A DNA stretch of 64,000 nt from Pseudomonas akapageensis (GCF_011355085.1 NZ_VXCP01000010.1:49047-113046); one strand, 5' to 3'; counted from the first letter of the stretch, positions 27,195 to 35,272 are shown. Notes: generated by a model from the sequence alone, not told the origin. Numbers and translations: made by a program.

Positions 27195-27602
27195 ATGAAC
27201 GACCGTGATCAGGTTTTACAGGCTGCCAGGGACTTGGTAACGGCCTTCGCCAACAACGATCGTGAAGCTTACTTCGGCGCCTTCAGCGCCGATGCAAGCT
27301 TTGTGTTCTACACCCTCGAACAGCCCCTGCTGTCTCGCGATGCCTACCAGGCGTTGTGGGACAGCTGGCGTTCGCAGGATGGCTTCGAAGTGCTGTCGTG
27401 CATTTCGAGCAACGCGTTCGTCAGCCTGCAAGGCGACGTGGCGATTTTTATCCATGACGTAGCCACCGAGCTGCGCATGCAGGGGGAACAGTGCTTTAGC
27501 CAGGAACGCGAAACCATTGTGTTTCGCAGGCACGAACAAGGCCAATGGCTGGCCTGCCATGAACACCTGTCCGCCGCACCGCAAACACTGCCTACCCCGT
27601 AG
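27195..27602 (+). CDS. NTF2/SnoaL-like protein
   Basis: This 135-residue protein has the length and pattern of the NTF2-like (SnoaL/DUF4440) cone fold: an N-terminal helix pair (VLQAARDLVTAFANNDREAYFGAFS), a first strand (ASFVFYTLEQP) and a C-terminal sheet (ERETIVFRRHEQGQWLACHEHLS). Such proteins can be small enzymes or binding proteins; no active residues can be named here. It lies nine bases after the ureohydrolase and 55 before the permease, so it is probably part of the same transcript and of guanidino-compound use. Confidence 0.82.
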   Translation: MNDRDQVLQAARDLVTAFANNDREAYFGAFSADASFVFYTLEQPLLSRDAYQALWDSWRSQDGFEVLSCISSNAFVSLQGDVAIFIHDVATELRMQGEQCFSQERETIVFRRHEQGQWLACHEHLSAAPQTLPTP

Positions 27603-27657
27603 CCAACGAAGCGTTCATCTCGCATGAGCGCAACGCAACAAATGATCGGAGCAGATC

Positions 27658-29169
27658 ATGAATAACAACAACAATGCACAAAGCATTAGCAAGATTGAAA
27701 CCTTTGGGGTCGAACAGATCCCGGACCACGAGCGTAACGCGCGTCCCATCGATCTGTTTCGCATGATCTTCGGCGGTGCCAACACCTTCGCCACCGCGGT
27801 ATTGGGGAGTTTTCCGGTGCTGTTCGGCCTGTCTTTCCAGGCCGGCGTCGCAGCGATCGTGCTGGGCGTGCTGGTGGGTGCGCTGATCCTGGCGCCCATG
27901 GGCCTGTTCGGGCCGATCAACGGCACCAACAACGCTGTGTCTTCGGGCGCGCACTTTGGCGTGCACGGCCGTATCGTCGGCTCGTTCCTGTCGCTGCTGA
28001 CGGCCATTGCCTTCTTCTCCCTGTCGGTATGGAGCTCGGGCGATGCCCTGATCGGTGGCGCCAAGCGCCTGATCGGACTGCCGGAAACCGACCTCACCCT
28101 GGGCCTGGCCTATGGCTTGTTCGCGGTGCTGGTATTGACCGTGTGCATCTATGGCTTCCGCTTCCTGCTGTGGGTGAACAAGGTTGCGGTGTGGAGCGCC
28201 AGCGTGCTGTTCCTGCTGGGCATCTTCGCCTTCGCCGGTCCCTTCGACGTGCACTATGCCGGTACCCTGGGCCTCGGTCAGGAAGGCTTCTGGGCCGCCT
28301 TCATCGGTGCCGCACTGGTGGCCATGAGCAACCCGATTTCGTTCGGTGCGTTCCTCGGCGACTGGTCGCGCTATATTCCGCGTGAGGCGCCCAAGGGCCG
28401 CATCCTGTCGGCGGTGATCCTGGCGCAACTGGCCACCCTGTTGCCGTTCCTGTTCGGCCTGGCCACCGCCACCATCGTGGCGATCCAGGCACCGGACTAC
28501 ATCGCTGCCAACAACTATGTCGGCGGCCTGCTGGCGGTATCGCCCACCTGGTTCTTCCTGCCGGTGTGCCTGATTGCCGTGATCGGTGGCATGTCGACCG
28601 GTACCACGTCGCTGTATGGCACGGGCCTGGACATGTCCAGCGTGTTCCCGCGCGTACTGTCGCGGGTCAAGGCGACCCTGTTGATCGGTGTGATGTCGAT
28701 TGCGTTCATCTTCATCGGGCGCTTTGCCGCCAACCTGGTGCAGAGCGTTTCAACCTTCGCCGTGCTGATCATCACCTGCACCACCCCGTGGATGGTGATC
28801 ATGCTGATCGGCCTGCTGGTTCGCCGCGGCTACTACCACCCGGACGACCTGCAAGTCTTCACCCGCGGCGAAAAAGGCGGACGCTACTGGTTCACCCACG
28901 GCTGGAACTGGCGCGGCATGGGCGCCTGGATTCCGAGCGCACTGGTGGGCCTGCTGTTCGTCAACCTGCCGGGGCAGTTCGTCGGTCCCCTGGGCAACCT
29001 GGCACAAGGCATCGATATCAGCCTGCCGGTGACCCTGGGCCTGGCCGCACTGGTTTACCTGGCACTGCTGAGCCTGTTTCCCGAGTCGCCGGCCGTTTAC
29101 GGACCGAACGATCCTCGTAGCAAAACCGCAACAACACTTGGTAAATCGGGCCTGCAATCCGCGGCCTGA
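27658..29169 (+). CDS. NCS1 family cytosine/purine permease-like transporter
   Basis: The 503-residue membrane protein fits the nucleobase-cation-symport-1 family with about twelve helices. Typical segments are GGANTFATAVLGSFP near residue 40, PMGLFGPINGTNNAVSSG near 80 and NPISFGAFLGDWSRYIP near 225. NCS1 proteins take up nucleobases, allantoin, hydantoins or hydroxymethylpyrimidine with a cation. In this operon the substrate may be a guanidino compound or a related nitrogen source, which is inference from position only. The N-terminal asparagine run (MNNNNN) is unusual but cytoplasmic. Confidence 0.88.
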   Translation: MNNNNNAQSISKIETFGVEQIPDHERNARPIDLFRMIFGGANTFATAVLGSFPVLFGLSFQAGVAAIVLGVLVGALILAPMGLFGPINGTNNAVSSGAHFGVHGRIVGSFLSLLTAIAFFSLSVWSSGDALIGGAKRLIGLPETDLTLGLAYGLFAVLVLTVCIYGFRFLLWVNKVAVWSASVLFLLGIFAFAGPFDVHYAGTLGLGQEGFWAAFIGAALVAMSNPISFGAFLGDWSRYIPREAPKGRILSAVILAQLATLLPFLFGLATATIVAIQAPDYIAANNYVGGLLAVSPTWFFLPVCLIAVIGGMSTGTTSLYGTGLDMSSVFPRVLSRVKATLLIGVMSIAFIFIGRFAANLVQSVSTFAVLIITCTTPWMVIMLIGLLVRRGYYHPDDLQVFTRGEKGGRYWFTHGWNWRGMGAWIPSALVGLLFVNLPGQFVGPLGNLAQGIDISLPVTLGLAALVYLALLSLFPESPAVYGPNDPRSKTATTLGKSGLQSAA

Positions 29170-29253
29170 CTTGAACTGACCTGATGAACGATCTCGACCA
29201 GGGCTTGCCTTGGCCGGGGTCGATCTCGCCATAAGAAAGACAATTGGAGACCC

Positions 29254-30636
29254 TTGATGGCCCTAGATATTTTTGTCGTAATGCTCTATGCCGCCGGCAT
29301 GCTATTGCTCGGTTGGTTTGGCATGCGTCGCGCAAAATCCCACGAAGACTACCTGGTTGCCGGTCGTAACCTGGGCCCAGGCCTGTACATGGGCACCATG
29401 GCGGCCACCGTCCTGGGCGGTGCTTCGACCGTGGGTACCGTGCGTCTGGGCTATGTTCATGGCATTTCCGGCTTCTGGCTGTGCGCTGCCCTGGGTCTGG
29501 GCATAGTTGCTCTGAACCTGGTACTGGCCAAGCCACTGCTGAAACTTAAGGTCTTCACCGTTACCCAAGTCCTGGAAAAGCGTTATAACCCGCTGGCCCG
29601 TCAAGCCAGTGCAATCATCATGCTCGCCTACACCCTGATGATTGGCGTCACCTCGACCCTGGCCATCGGTACCGTTCTGCAAGTGCTGTTCGAAATTCCG
29701 TTCTGGGCTGCAGTAGTGCTCGGCGGTGGCGTGGTCGTGCTGTACTCGACCATCGGCGGCATGTGGTCGCTGACCCTGACCGACATCGTCCAGTTCGTCA
29801 TCCAGACCGTTGGCTTGATGTTCGTCCTGCTGCCGATCTGCCTGTACCGCGTTGGCGGTTGGGACGAGTTGGTCGCCAAGCTGCCAGCCAGCAGCTTCAA
29901 CTTCAGCACCATCGGCTACGACACCATCCTCACTTACTTTCTGATCTACTTCTTCGGGATCCTGATCGGCCAGGACATCTGGCAGCGCGTATTCACCGCT
30001 CGTACTGAACGCGTCGCCAAGATCGCAGGCACCACCGCCGGTATCTACTGCATTATCTACGGCCTGGTTTGCGCCATGATCGGCATGGCTGCCCATGTGT
30101 TGCTGCCAGACCTGGCAAACGCCAACAACGCCTTCGCAGCTATCACCAAAGCCGCTCTGCCTGACGGCATCCGAGGCCTGGTTATCGCTGCCGCCCTGGC
30201 CGCCATGATGTCGACCGCCAGTGCCGGCCTGCTGGCTGCTTCCACCGTATTGACCGAAGACCTCCTGCCGAAACTGCGTGGCGGCAAAGAGTCGAGCCTG
30301 GGGCTGAACCGTCTGTTCACCTTGCTGACCGGCATCGTCGTACTGGGCATCGCCCTGGTCGTCAGCGACGTGATCAGCGCCCTGACTCTGGCTTACAACC
30401 TGTTGGTAGGCGGCATGCTGGTGCCTCTGATAGGCGCCATTTTCTGGAAGCGCGCAACCACCGCCGGGGCTATCAGCAGCATGGCCCTGGGTTTCATCGT
30501 CGCTCTGGTGTTCATGTTCACCGACGGCCTGGAAGCCAACACCCCGATCTACTACAGCCTGGCTGCAAGCCTGATCAGCTTTATCGTGGTCAGCCTTCTG
30601 TCCCGTCAGCCGGCCCCTGCTGCAAATCTGGCTTAA
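29254..30636 (+). CDS. Sodium:solute symporter (SSS family)
   Basis: This 460-residue protein has the SSS fold with about thirteen membrane helices. Family marks are the GWFGMRRAKSHEDYLVAGRN start, the GGASTVGTVRLGY segment and the AAALAAMMSTASAGLLAASTV signature (quoted here in part) near residue 320. It imports an organic solute with Na+. The ATG follows TTGGAGACCCTTG. Gene order matches the transporter next to gbuA in P. aeruginosa. A strong terminator follows ten bases after the stop, closing the unit. The substrate is unknown. Confidence 0.9.
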   Translation: MMALDIFVVMLYAAGMLLLGWFGMRRAKSHEDYLVAGRNLGPGLYMGTMAATVLGGASTVGTVRLGYVHGISGFWLCAALGLGIVALNLVLAKPLLKLKVFTVTQVLEKRYNPLARQASAIIMLAYTLMIGVTSTLAIGTVLQVLFEIPFWAAVVLGGGVVVLYSTIGGMWSLTLTDIVQFVIQTVGLMFVLLPICLYRVGGWDELVAKLPASSFNFSTIGYDTILTYFLIYFFGILIGQDIWQRVFTARTERVAKIAGTTAGIYCIIYGLVCAMIGMAAHVLLPDLANANNAFAAITKAALPDGIRGLVIAAALAAMMSTASAGLLAASTVLTEDLLPKLRGGKESSLGLNRLFTLLTGIVVLGIALVVSDVISALTLAYNLLVGGMLVPLIGAIFWKRATTAGAISSMALGFIVALVFMFTDGLEANTPIYYSLAASLISFIVVSLLSRQPAPAANLA

Positions 30637-30645
30637 GCTTGCCTC

Positions 30646-30679
30646 AACCGCTGCGTCTTTTCTGGCGCAGCGGTTTTTT
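30646..30679 (+). terminator. Rho-independent terminator after the symporter gene
   Basis: A perfect 10-bp stem, AACCGCTGCG and CGCAGCGGTT, has a ten-base loop and is followed by six T. It should end the gbuA-transporter transcript. Confidence 0.93.
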
Positions 30680-30711
30680 GGCCTTGAGGGATCGTCCGGC
30701 TAGGGAGGATC

Positions 30712-30963
30712 ATGAACAGGTCACATGTCAGCAAAACCGTTCACGACTTCATCGCCTGCTATCTTGGCAACGCCCTCCCGTTCGATGACGATGTCAGCTT
30801 GCAGGCCCTGGGCCTGGACAGGAGCGATATCGAGGAATTGGTCTTTCGCCTGGAAGATGAATTCGGTTTGACGGCTTCCACCCGCGAAGAAGACCAGCTG
30901 CTCGACAGCGCCGTCACGGCCAACGACTTGAGCCGCTTCCTGCAACAACTCTCCTGCCACTAA
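30712..30963 (+). CDS. Acyl-carrier-protein-like small protein lacking the usual serine position
   Basis: This 83-residue acidic protein has the four-helix pattern of acyl carrier proteins: LQALGLDRSDIEELVFRLED aligns with the DSLDTVELVMALE region of AcpP. The residue at the phosphopantetheine serine position is arginine (LDRSD), and a serine follows one place later. It could be an unmodified ACP-like partner protein, or the shifted serine could still be used. The start has a strong GGGAGG site. It lies ten bases before an MBL hydrolase gene, so the two likely work together. No role is known to me. Confidence 0.78.
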   Translation: MNRSHVSKTVHDFIACYLGNALPFDDDVSLQALGLDRSDIEELVFRLEDEFGLTASTREEDQLLDSAVTANDLSRFLQQLSCH

Positions 30964-30972
30964 GGGCCCCCA

Positions 30973-31707
30973 ATGATGCCCCCTATGAAGATCGTCAGCC
31001 GCGATCAATGGTTTGAAGTCAAAACCTTGAGTGATGGAGTGCGCCTGATTCACGAGCCGTACATCCGCCCCTTCTACCGCTGCAACCTCTGGCATATACA
31101 GGGCCGGGAACGCGATGTGCTGGTCGATAGCGGCTCAGGCCTGGTCAGCTTGCGCGAGCAGTTGCCCTGGTTGACCGAACGCCCCTTGCTCGCCGTGGCC
31201 AGCCATTGCCATTTCGACCATATTGCCGGTCACCATGAATTTGCCGAACGGCTGGTTCACCCCAATGAAGCGGACATTCTCGGCGCCCCGAATGGCGACA
31301 ACACCCTGTCGCGGGCCTTTGTCGGCGACGACATGTTCGAAGCGCACCCGGATTGCCCGTTGTGCTATGCCGAATATCAGGTGAAGGCCGCTCCGGCCAC
31401 GCGCCTGATAGAAGAAGGGGATGTACTGGACCTGGGAAATCGAGTGCTGCAAGTGCTGCATACGCCAGGCCATTCGCCGGGCGGCATCAGCCTGTGGGAG
31501 CAAGCCACCGGCACCTTGTTCAGTGGCGACATCATCTATGACGGACCGCTGATCGAAGACGCTTATCACTCGAACCTGCACGACTACGCCTCAAGCCTTG
31601 AGCGCTTGCGCGAGCTACCCGTTCGTACAGTGCATGGCGGGCACTTCCCGAGCTTTTCCGGGGAGCGCCTGCGCGAAATGATCGACGCCTGGCTGCGCTC
31701 GCATTGA
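30973..31707 (+). CDS. MBL-fold metallo-hydrolase
   Basis: This 244-residue protein is a metallo-beta-lactamase-fold hydrolase. Zinc motifs are in order: SHCHFDHIAGHHEF (HxHxDH, with a third His), HTPGHSPGG, the bridging Asp in FSGDIIYDG and a late His in VHGGHFPSFSG. The glyoxalase II-like spacing suggests thioester or ester hydrolysis, and the ACP-like gene just upstream makes a carrier-bound thioester substrate an attractive guess. Two ATG codons (30973 and 30985) are possible starts. The gene is counterpart by position of PA1415. Confidence 0.85.
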   Translation: MMPPMKIVSRDQWFEVKTLSDGVRLIHEPYIRPFYRCNLWHIQGRERDVLVDSGSGLVSLREQLPWLTERPLLAVASHCHFDHIAGHHEFAERLVHPNEADILGAPNGDNTLSRAFVGDDMFEAHPDCPLCYAEYQVKAAPATRLIEEGDVLDLGNRVLQVLHTPGHSPGGISLWEQATGTLFSGDIIYDGPLIEDAYHSNLHDYASSLERLRELPVRTVHGGHFPSFSGERLREMIDAWLRSH

Positions 31708-31741
31708 GTACAGCCGTTGCGCCGGTCAAAGGGACTGGATC

Positions 31742-31867
31742 TTACCTGCGTGGCTGACGTCGACGTTTTTCCTCGTCTGTCGGAATCGGTACCGGCTGTA
31801 GCGGTGGTGGTATCAAGCCCAGCGCTACGGCCAGATCGTGAAGCCAGTTGTACAGTCTGTCGTTCAT
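31742..31867 (-). CDS. PA1414-family microprotein (41 residues)
   Basis: A short open frame below normal gene-calling limits encodes 41 residues beginning MNDRLYNWLHDLAVALGLIP and ending in a basic tail (EEKRRRQPRR). An AAGGGGG ribosome site precedes the ATG. It sits between the MBL gene and a LysR gene, exactly the place of PA1414 between PA1413 (LysR) and PA1415. PA1414 in P. aeruginosa is strongly induced at low oxygen and its transcript region yields the small RNA SicX (recalled). The protein has an amphipathic helix and a PPPLQPVPIP linker. Its own function is not known. Confidence 0.8.
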   Translation of the reverse strand: MNDRLYNWLHDLAVALGLIPPPLQPVPIPTDEEKRRRQPRR

Positions 31868-31982
31868 AAAGCCCCCTTAAGGGTCATTCCGAGCGACGCG
31901 TGTTCTATTCGTCGCTTCAAATTGATCATAGCCCCAAGTCATGGATTACGCATGCCCTTGAGCGCGGCTAATAGCCGCAGTG

Positions 31983-31996
31983 TTGATTTCGGTCAA
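31983..31996 (-). promoter_or_regulatory. Candidate Anr/FNR box upstream of the PA1414-type gene
   Basis: On the minus strand the site reads TTGACCGAAATCAA, a 9-of-10 match to the Anr/FNR half-sites TTGAT-N4-ATCAA. It lies about 116 bases upstream of the microprotein start and overlaps the last codon of the LysR gene. A TATGAT hexamer at 31930-31925 could be the -10. Low-oxygen control would match P. aeruginosa PA1414. Confidence 0.6.
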
Positions 31997-32889
31997 GCGC
32001 TGGCTGCTTCAAGCTCAGATTCAAGTGCAGGCCGGCCGGCCTGCTGCAACTCGATCCAGGCGTTCAGGTTGGCGCCGACCATACTCTTGCGCCACATCAG
32101 CCAGGTCGTGGCCTGGTCGAACGGCGGCTGCAGCGGATGCACCGCGACGCTTTCGCGCCCCGGCAGGCTGGCCAGCATCGACGCCGACATCAGCGCCACG
32201 CCGGAACCTGCGATCACACAGGCCAGCATACTCGGATACGACTCGATCTCCATCACCCGGCCCATGGCCGCATGATCATGGGCGTACCAGGCTTCCAGGC
32301 GCATACGGTAGGCGCAACCCTGGCGAAACGTGAATACTGCACGCCCTTCGACATCCCGGGCACTACGCACCGGCGGGTGATCGGCTTCGCTGATCAGCAC
32401 CAGTTCCTCATTGCACAACGGCACGCCATCGAGCCCGGCCAGCTGCAGCGGACCGTCCACCAGCGCCGCATCCAGGCGCCCGCTGAGCAAGCCCTCGAGC
32501 AACTCGCCACTGGGCCCGGCCTGCACCTGCAGGTTCACTGCCGGATACGCCTTGTGATATCTGGCCAACAGTGCCGGCAGATGGATCGCCGCCGTGCTGT
32601 ACATGGTGCCGAGCACGAAATCCCCGGCCGGTTGACCACCCTGCACCGCCGCATGGGCCTCATCGTGCAGGGCGAACAGCCGAACGGCATAGTCGAGCAG
32701 CACCTTGCCCGCCGGAGAGAGCTGCAAGCGTTGCCGCTCACGCAGGAAGAGTTCGACACCTAGCTGGTCTTCAAGCTGCTTGAGCCGGGTCGACAGGTTC
32801 GACGGCACCCGATGCAACCGTTCGGCGGCTTTGGTAATCGAACCTTCCTGGGCGACCGCCTGAAAGATACGCAGTTGGCTGAATTCCAA
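31993..32889 (-). CDS. LysR family transcriptional regulator (PtrR/PA1413-like)
   Basis: This LysR-type regulator of about 298 residues has the winged-helix region EGSITKAAERLHRVPSNLST near its N-terminus and a standard effector domain. The HRVPSNLSTRLKQLE text is typical of the group annotated as PtrR-like in pseudomonads. I chose the TTG at 32889, which has GGAG six bases upstream; another TTG four codons earlier overlaps that site. It is divergent from the MFS transporter gene and probably controls it. The effector is unknown; a link to putrescine is only a family suggestion. Confidence 0.87.
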   Translation of the reverse strand: MEFSQLRIFQAVAQEGSITKAAERLHRVPSNLSTRLKQLEDQLGVELFLRERQRLQLSPAGKVLLDYAVRLFALHDEAHAAVQGGQPAGDFVLGTMYSTAAIHLPALLARYHKAYPAVNLQVQAGPSGELLEGLLSGRLDAALVDGPLQLAGLDGVPLCNEELVLISEADHPPVRSARDVEGRAVFTFRQGCAYRMRLEAWYAHDHAAMGRVMEIESYPSMLACVIAGSGVALMSASMLASLPGRESVAVHPLQPPFDQATTWLMWRKSMVGANLNAWIELQQAGRPALESELEAASA

Positions 32890-32900
32890 GCTCTTCTCCA

Positions 32901-32948
32901 AAAATGAACAAGTAACTCATAATTATTCATTTTAATTGAAAGTCAATT
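32901..32948. promoter_or_regulatory. Two dyads between lysR and the MFS gene
   Basis: A perfect inverted repeat AAAATGAA (32901-32908) and TTCATTTT (32926-32933) is followed by AATTGA-AAG-TCAATT (32934-32948). Both lie in the AT-rich divergent promoter region and are candidates for LysR binding or for overlapping promoters. Confidence 0.45.
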
Positions 32949-32992
32949 GGTTTTAGCCTGACGGTCATCGCTACTTCGCAGGAATTCCGATC

Positions 32993-34195
32993 ATGTCGCC
33001 ACTGCTGCGCCTTCTCGCCAGTTTTATTGCCTTGATGATGGCCATGGGCATCGGCCGCTTTGCCCTGACGCCGCAACTGCCGCACTTGCTCAGTGAGGGC
33101 CAGATAGGCCTGAGCGCTGCCGGTATCATTGCCGCGGCCAATTACCTGGGCTATTTCGTCGGCGCGCTGGATGGCATGTTCGCCCGTCGCCCGGGGCAGG
33201 TACGCCTGCGCCTGTATGGCGGCCTGTGGCTATGCGTCGTGTTGACCCTGGCGTCGTTCTGGGCCCACGGCTTCTGGTCGCACCTGCTGTTGCGCTTCGG
33301 TACTGGCGTCGCCAGCGCTTGGGTCCTGGTCATGATCACCAGCCTCAGCCAGCAAGTGGCGGCCGGCAGCGGGCGTCCACGCCTGGGAGCACTGGTGTTT
33401 GCCGGTCCCGGGCTGGGGATCTTCCTGACCGGCCTGCTGGCCCTGGGCGCAAACCTGCTCGGACAAGGCTCGGCCACCTTGTGGCTGATCTATGCCGCGG
33501 CTGCCCTGCTGATGTTGCTGCCAATCCTGCCGATTCTGCCGGCACCCTCCGACGCCCCGGCGCCAGTCCTACACAGCACGCCAGGTGGCAACTCCACCCG
33601 GGGTATCGCCAGGCTCGGCTTGATCTATGCCTTGTACGGTATCGGCTACATCATCCCGGCCACCTTCATGTCACAGATGGCCAGTGCACGCTTTCACGGC
33701 CACTGGCTGGCCGATCTGTTCTGGCCCTGCTTTGGCCTGGCGGCCGCGACTGGTGTGGTATTGGTCAGCCTGCGCAAGCCCGACCCGCGTACCACGCCGA
33801 AGTGGCTGGCGGCGACCTTGTGGCTGCAAGCGGCGGGCGTGTTCGCCTGCCTGTTGCCGGGCGGCGCCGGCCTGGCGCTGGGCGTGATCCTCTGTGGCAC
33901 GCCATTTCTGGCCTGCATGCAACTGGTCATGCAGCGCTCCCGGGAACTCGCGCCCCAGGCCGCCCAACGCAATGCCGGCATGCTGACGGCCTGTTTTGCC
34001 ATTGGCCAGCTCAGCGGCCCGCTGCTGGCCGCCCTGAGCAATCAGTTCAGTGGCAGCCTGCAGCCGGCGCTGATCATTGCCGGCAGCGGCCTGGTGCTGG
34101 CAGGTGCGTTGCGACCTCAGGCAATCTGTGCCAGACCCGCAACGCTATCAAATGTCGCGGTATCCAGCGCATCGAGCTGTTCATCGAGCACCTGA
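32993..34195 (+). CDS. YbfB/YjiJ family MFS transporter
   Basis: This 400-residue protein is a 12-helix major facilitator of the YbfB/YjiJ family. The start (LLRLLASFIALMMAMGIGRFALTP) and the helix 2 text (GIIAAANYLGYFVGAL) are characteristic. Members are presumed exporters or sugar/aromatic transporters without a known substrate. It is divergent from the LysR gene that likely regulates it. The last 26 codons overlap, antisense, the 3' end of the next gene, so its C-terminus is serine-rich and probably not functional membrane text. Confidence 0.9.
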   Translation: MSPLLRLLASFIALMMAMGIGRFALTPQLPHLLSEGQIGLSAAGIIAAANYLGYFVGALDGMFARRPGQVRLRLYGGLWLCVVLTLASFWAHGFWSHLLLRFGTGVASAWVLVMITSLSQQVAAGSGRPRLGALVFAGPGLGIFLTGLLALGANLLGQGSATLWLIYAAAALLMLLPILPILPAPSDAPAPVLHSTPGGNSTRGIARLGLIYALYGIGYIIPATFMSQMASARFHGHWLADLFWPCFGLAAATGVVLVSLRKPDPRTTPKWLAATLWLQAAGVFACLLPGGAGLALGVILCGTPFLACMQLVMQRSRELAPQAAQRNAGMLTACFAIGQLSGPLLAALSNQFSGSLQPALIIAGSGLVLAGALRPQAICARPATLSNVAVSSASSCSSST

Positions 34196-34509
34196 CGGGG
34201 GTGGTCATTGCCCGGGATACTGCTGTTGATCAGGCTGAGCAGGCTTGACCCGCGCGGCGTCAGCACAAAATTTTCCCCGTTGCCACCCTGTGCTTCCGGA
34301 CGCGGTTCGATATAGCCACGATTGAGCAGCAACTTTTCATACTCATCGGCGAGCGTCTTCAAATGATCGAGATTGCAAGGCTGTTCGCCCCGGGCGGCTT
34401 TCTCGGCCATATATTGTTCGGCATAGGCTCTGGGCTTGAAACTGTGCCCGGCACCGTTCTGCACTTCGTGGAGCAGGCACTCGATGAAATCCCAGTCGTA
34501 AGTGGTCAT
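34117..34509 (-). CDS. Small protein of unknown function, winged-helix-like
   Basis: This 130-residue protein is not one I can name. It begins MTTYDWDFIECLLHEV, has a helical core (LDHLKTLADEYEKLLLNRGYIEPR) and a segment that resembles the wing of a small DNA-binding domain (NFVLTPRGSSLLSLI). The pattern is reminiscent of short transcriptional-regulator-like proteins such as DUF2513. The ATG at 34509 has GGAGG nine bases upstream; the in-frame TTG three codons earlier is too close to that site. It overlaps the 3' end of the MFS gene by 79 bases. Confidence 0.75.
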   Translation of the reverse strand: MTTYDWDFIECLLHEVQNGAGHSFKPRAYAEQYMAEKAARGEQPCNLDHLKTLADEYEKLLLNRGYIEPRPEAQGGNGENFVLTPRGSSLLSLINSSIPGNDHPRQVLDEQLDALDTATFDSVAGLAQIA

Positions 34510-34631
34510 CCGCTTCAACCTCCATCAGTGGCGTACACAGGTTGTGACCCGTACCCGTGACAGCCGTTCAGCGCTGAACTTTTGCCCTGCCTCGCCCCTC
34601 AACCAATAACACCACCGGAACGAGGCCGCAC

Positions 34632-34913
34632 ATGAAAAAGCTGCTGAATATCACCGCCGCCGCCACCCTGCTGTTCGCCCTGCCAAGCTGGGCCTGCACC
34701 CTCGAAGAGGCCACAGAGAAGCGCGAGCAACTGGCCAAGGAAGTGCAGAAGCTCACCGAGCAGAACCCGGCCAAGGCCAAGGAGATCAACGCTGAGCTGC
34801 AGGGCATGAAACTGGACACCGCCAGCAAGGATCTTCCGGACAAGTGCCAGTTAATTGACAAACGCCTTGAAGAGCTCAAAACGGCGTCGCACAAGGCTGA
34901 AAATTCAGGCTAA
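34632..34913 (+). CDS. Small periplasmic helical protein, copy 1
   Basis: This 93-residue protein has a signal peptide (MKKLLNITAAATLLFALPSWA) and a short, charged, helical mature part with two cysteines, one at the new N-terminus and one in DLPDKCQLIDKRLEEL. A lipobox is not present (SWAC). The two cysteines could form a disulfide joining two helices. A near copy follows 75 bases downstream. I do not recognise the family or a function. Confidence 0.8.
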   Translation: MKKLLNITAAATLLFALPSWACTLEEATEKREQLAKEVQKLTEQNPAKAKEINAELQGMKLDTASKDLPDKCQLIDKRLEELKTASHKAENSG

Positions 34914-34987
34914 TTCGGTCTAATGAATGCTTGAACCTTTGCCATACTTTGGTGACAGCCGATGAACCCACCAGAGCGAGGCCGGAC

Positions 34988-35272
34988 ATGAAAACACTGT
35001 TGAGCATCACTGCTGCCGCCACCTTGTTTTTGTCCCTGCCAAGTTGGGCCTGCGATCTGGAGGAAGCCACCGAGAAGCGCGAGCAACTGGCCAAGGAAGT
35101 GCTGCAACTGACTGCGCAGAATCCGGCGAAAGCCAAGGAAATAAACGACGGTTTGAGGGGAATGAAGCTCGACCTCGCCAGCAAGGACCTGCCGGACAAG
35201 TGCCAGTTGATCGACAAGCGGCTGCAGGAGCTACAGACGGCGGCCACCAAGACGGGTGGTGCGGGGTATTGA
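34988..35272 (+). CDS. Small periplasmic helical protein, copy 2 (tandem duplicate)
   Basis: This 94-residue protein is a tandem paralogue of the gene just upstream: the mature parts share EEATEKREQLAKEV, NPAKAKEIN, ASKDLPDKCQLIDKRL and both cysteines. It has its own signal peptide (MKTLLSITAAATLFLSLPSWA) and GAGG-type ribosome site. I chose the ATG at 34988 because an earlier in-frame ATG would place 19 polar residues before the signal peptide. A REP pair begins directly after the stop. Confidence 0.82.
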   Translation: MKTLLSITAAATLFLSLPSWACDLEEATEKREQLAKEVLQLTAQNPAKAKEINDGLRGMKLDLASKDLPDKCQLIDKRLQELQTAATKTGGAGY

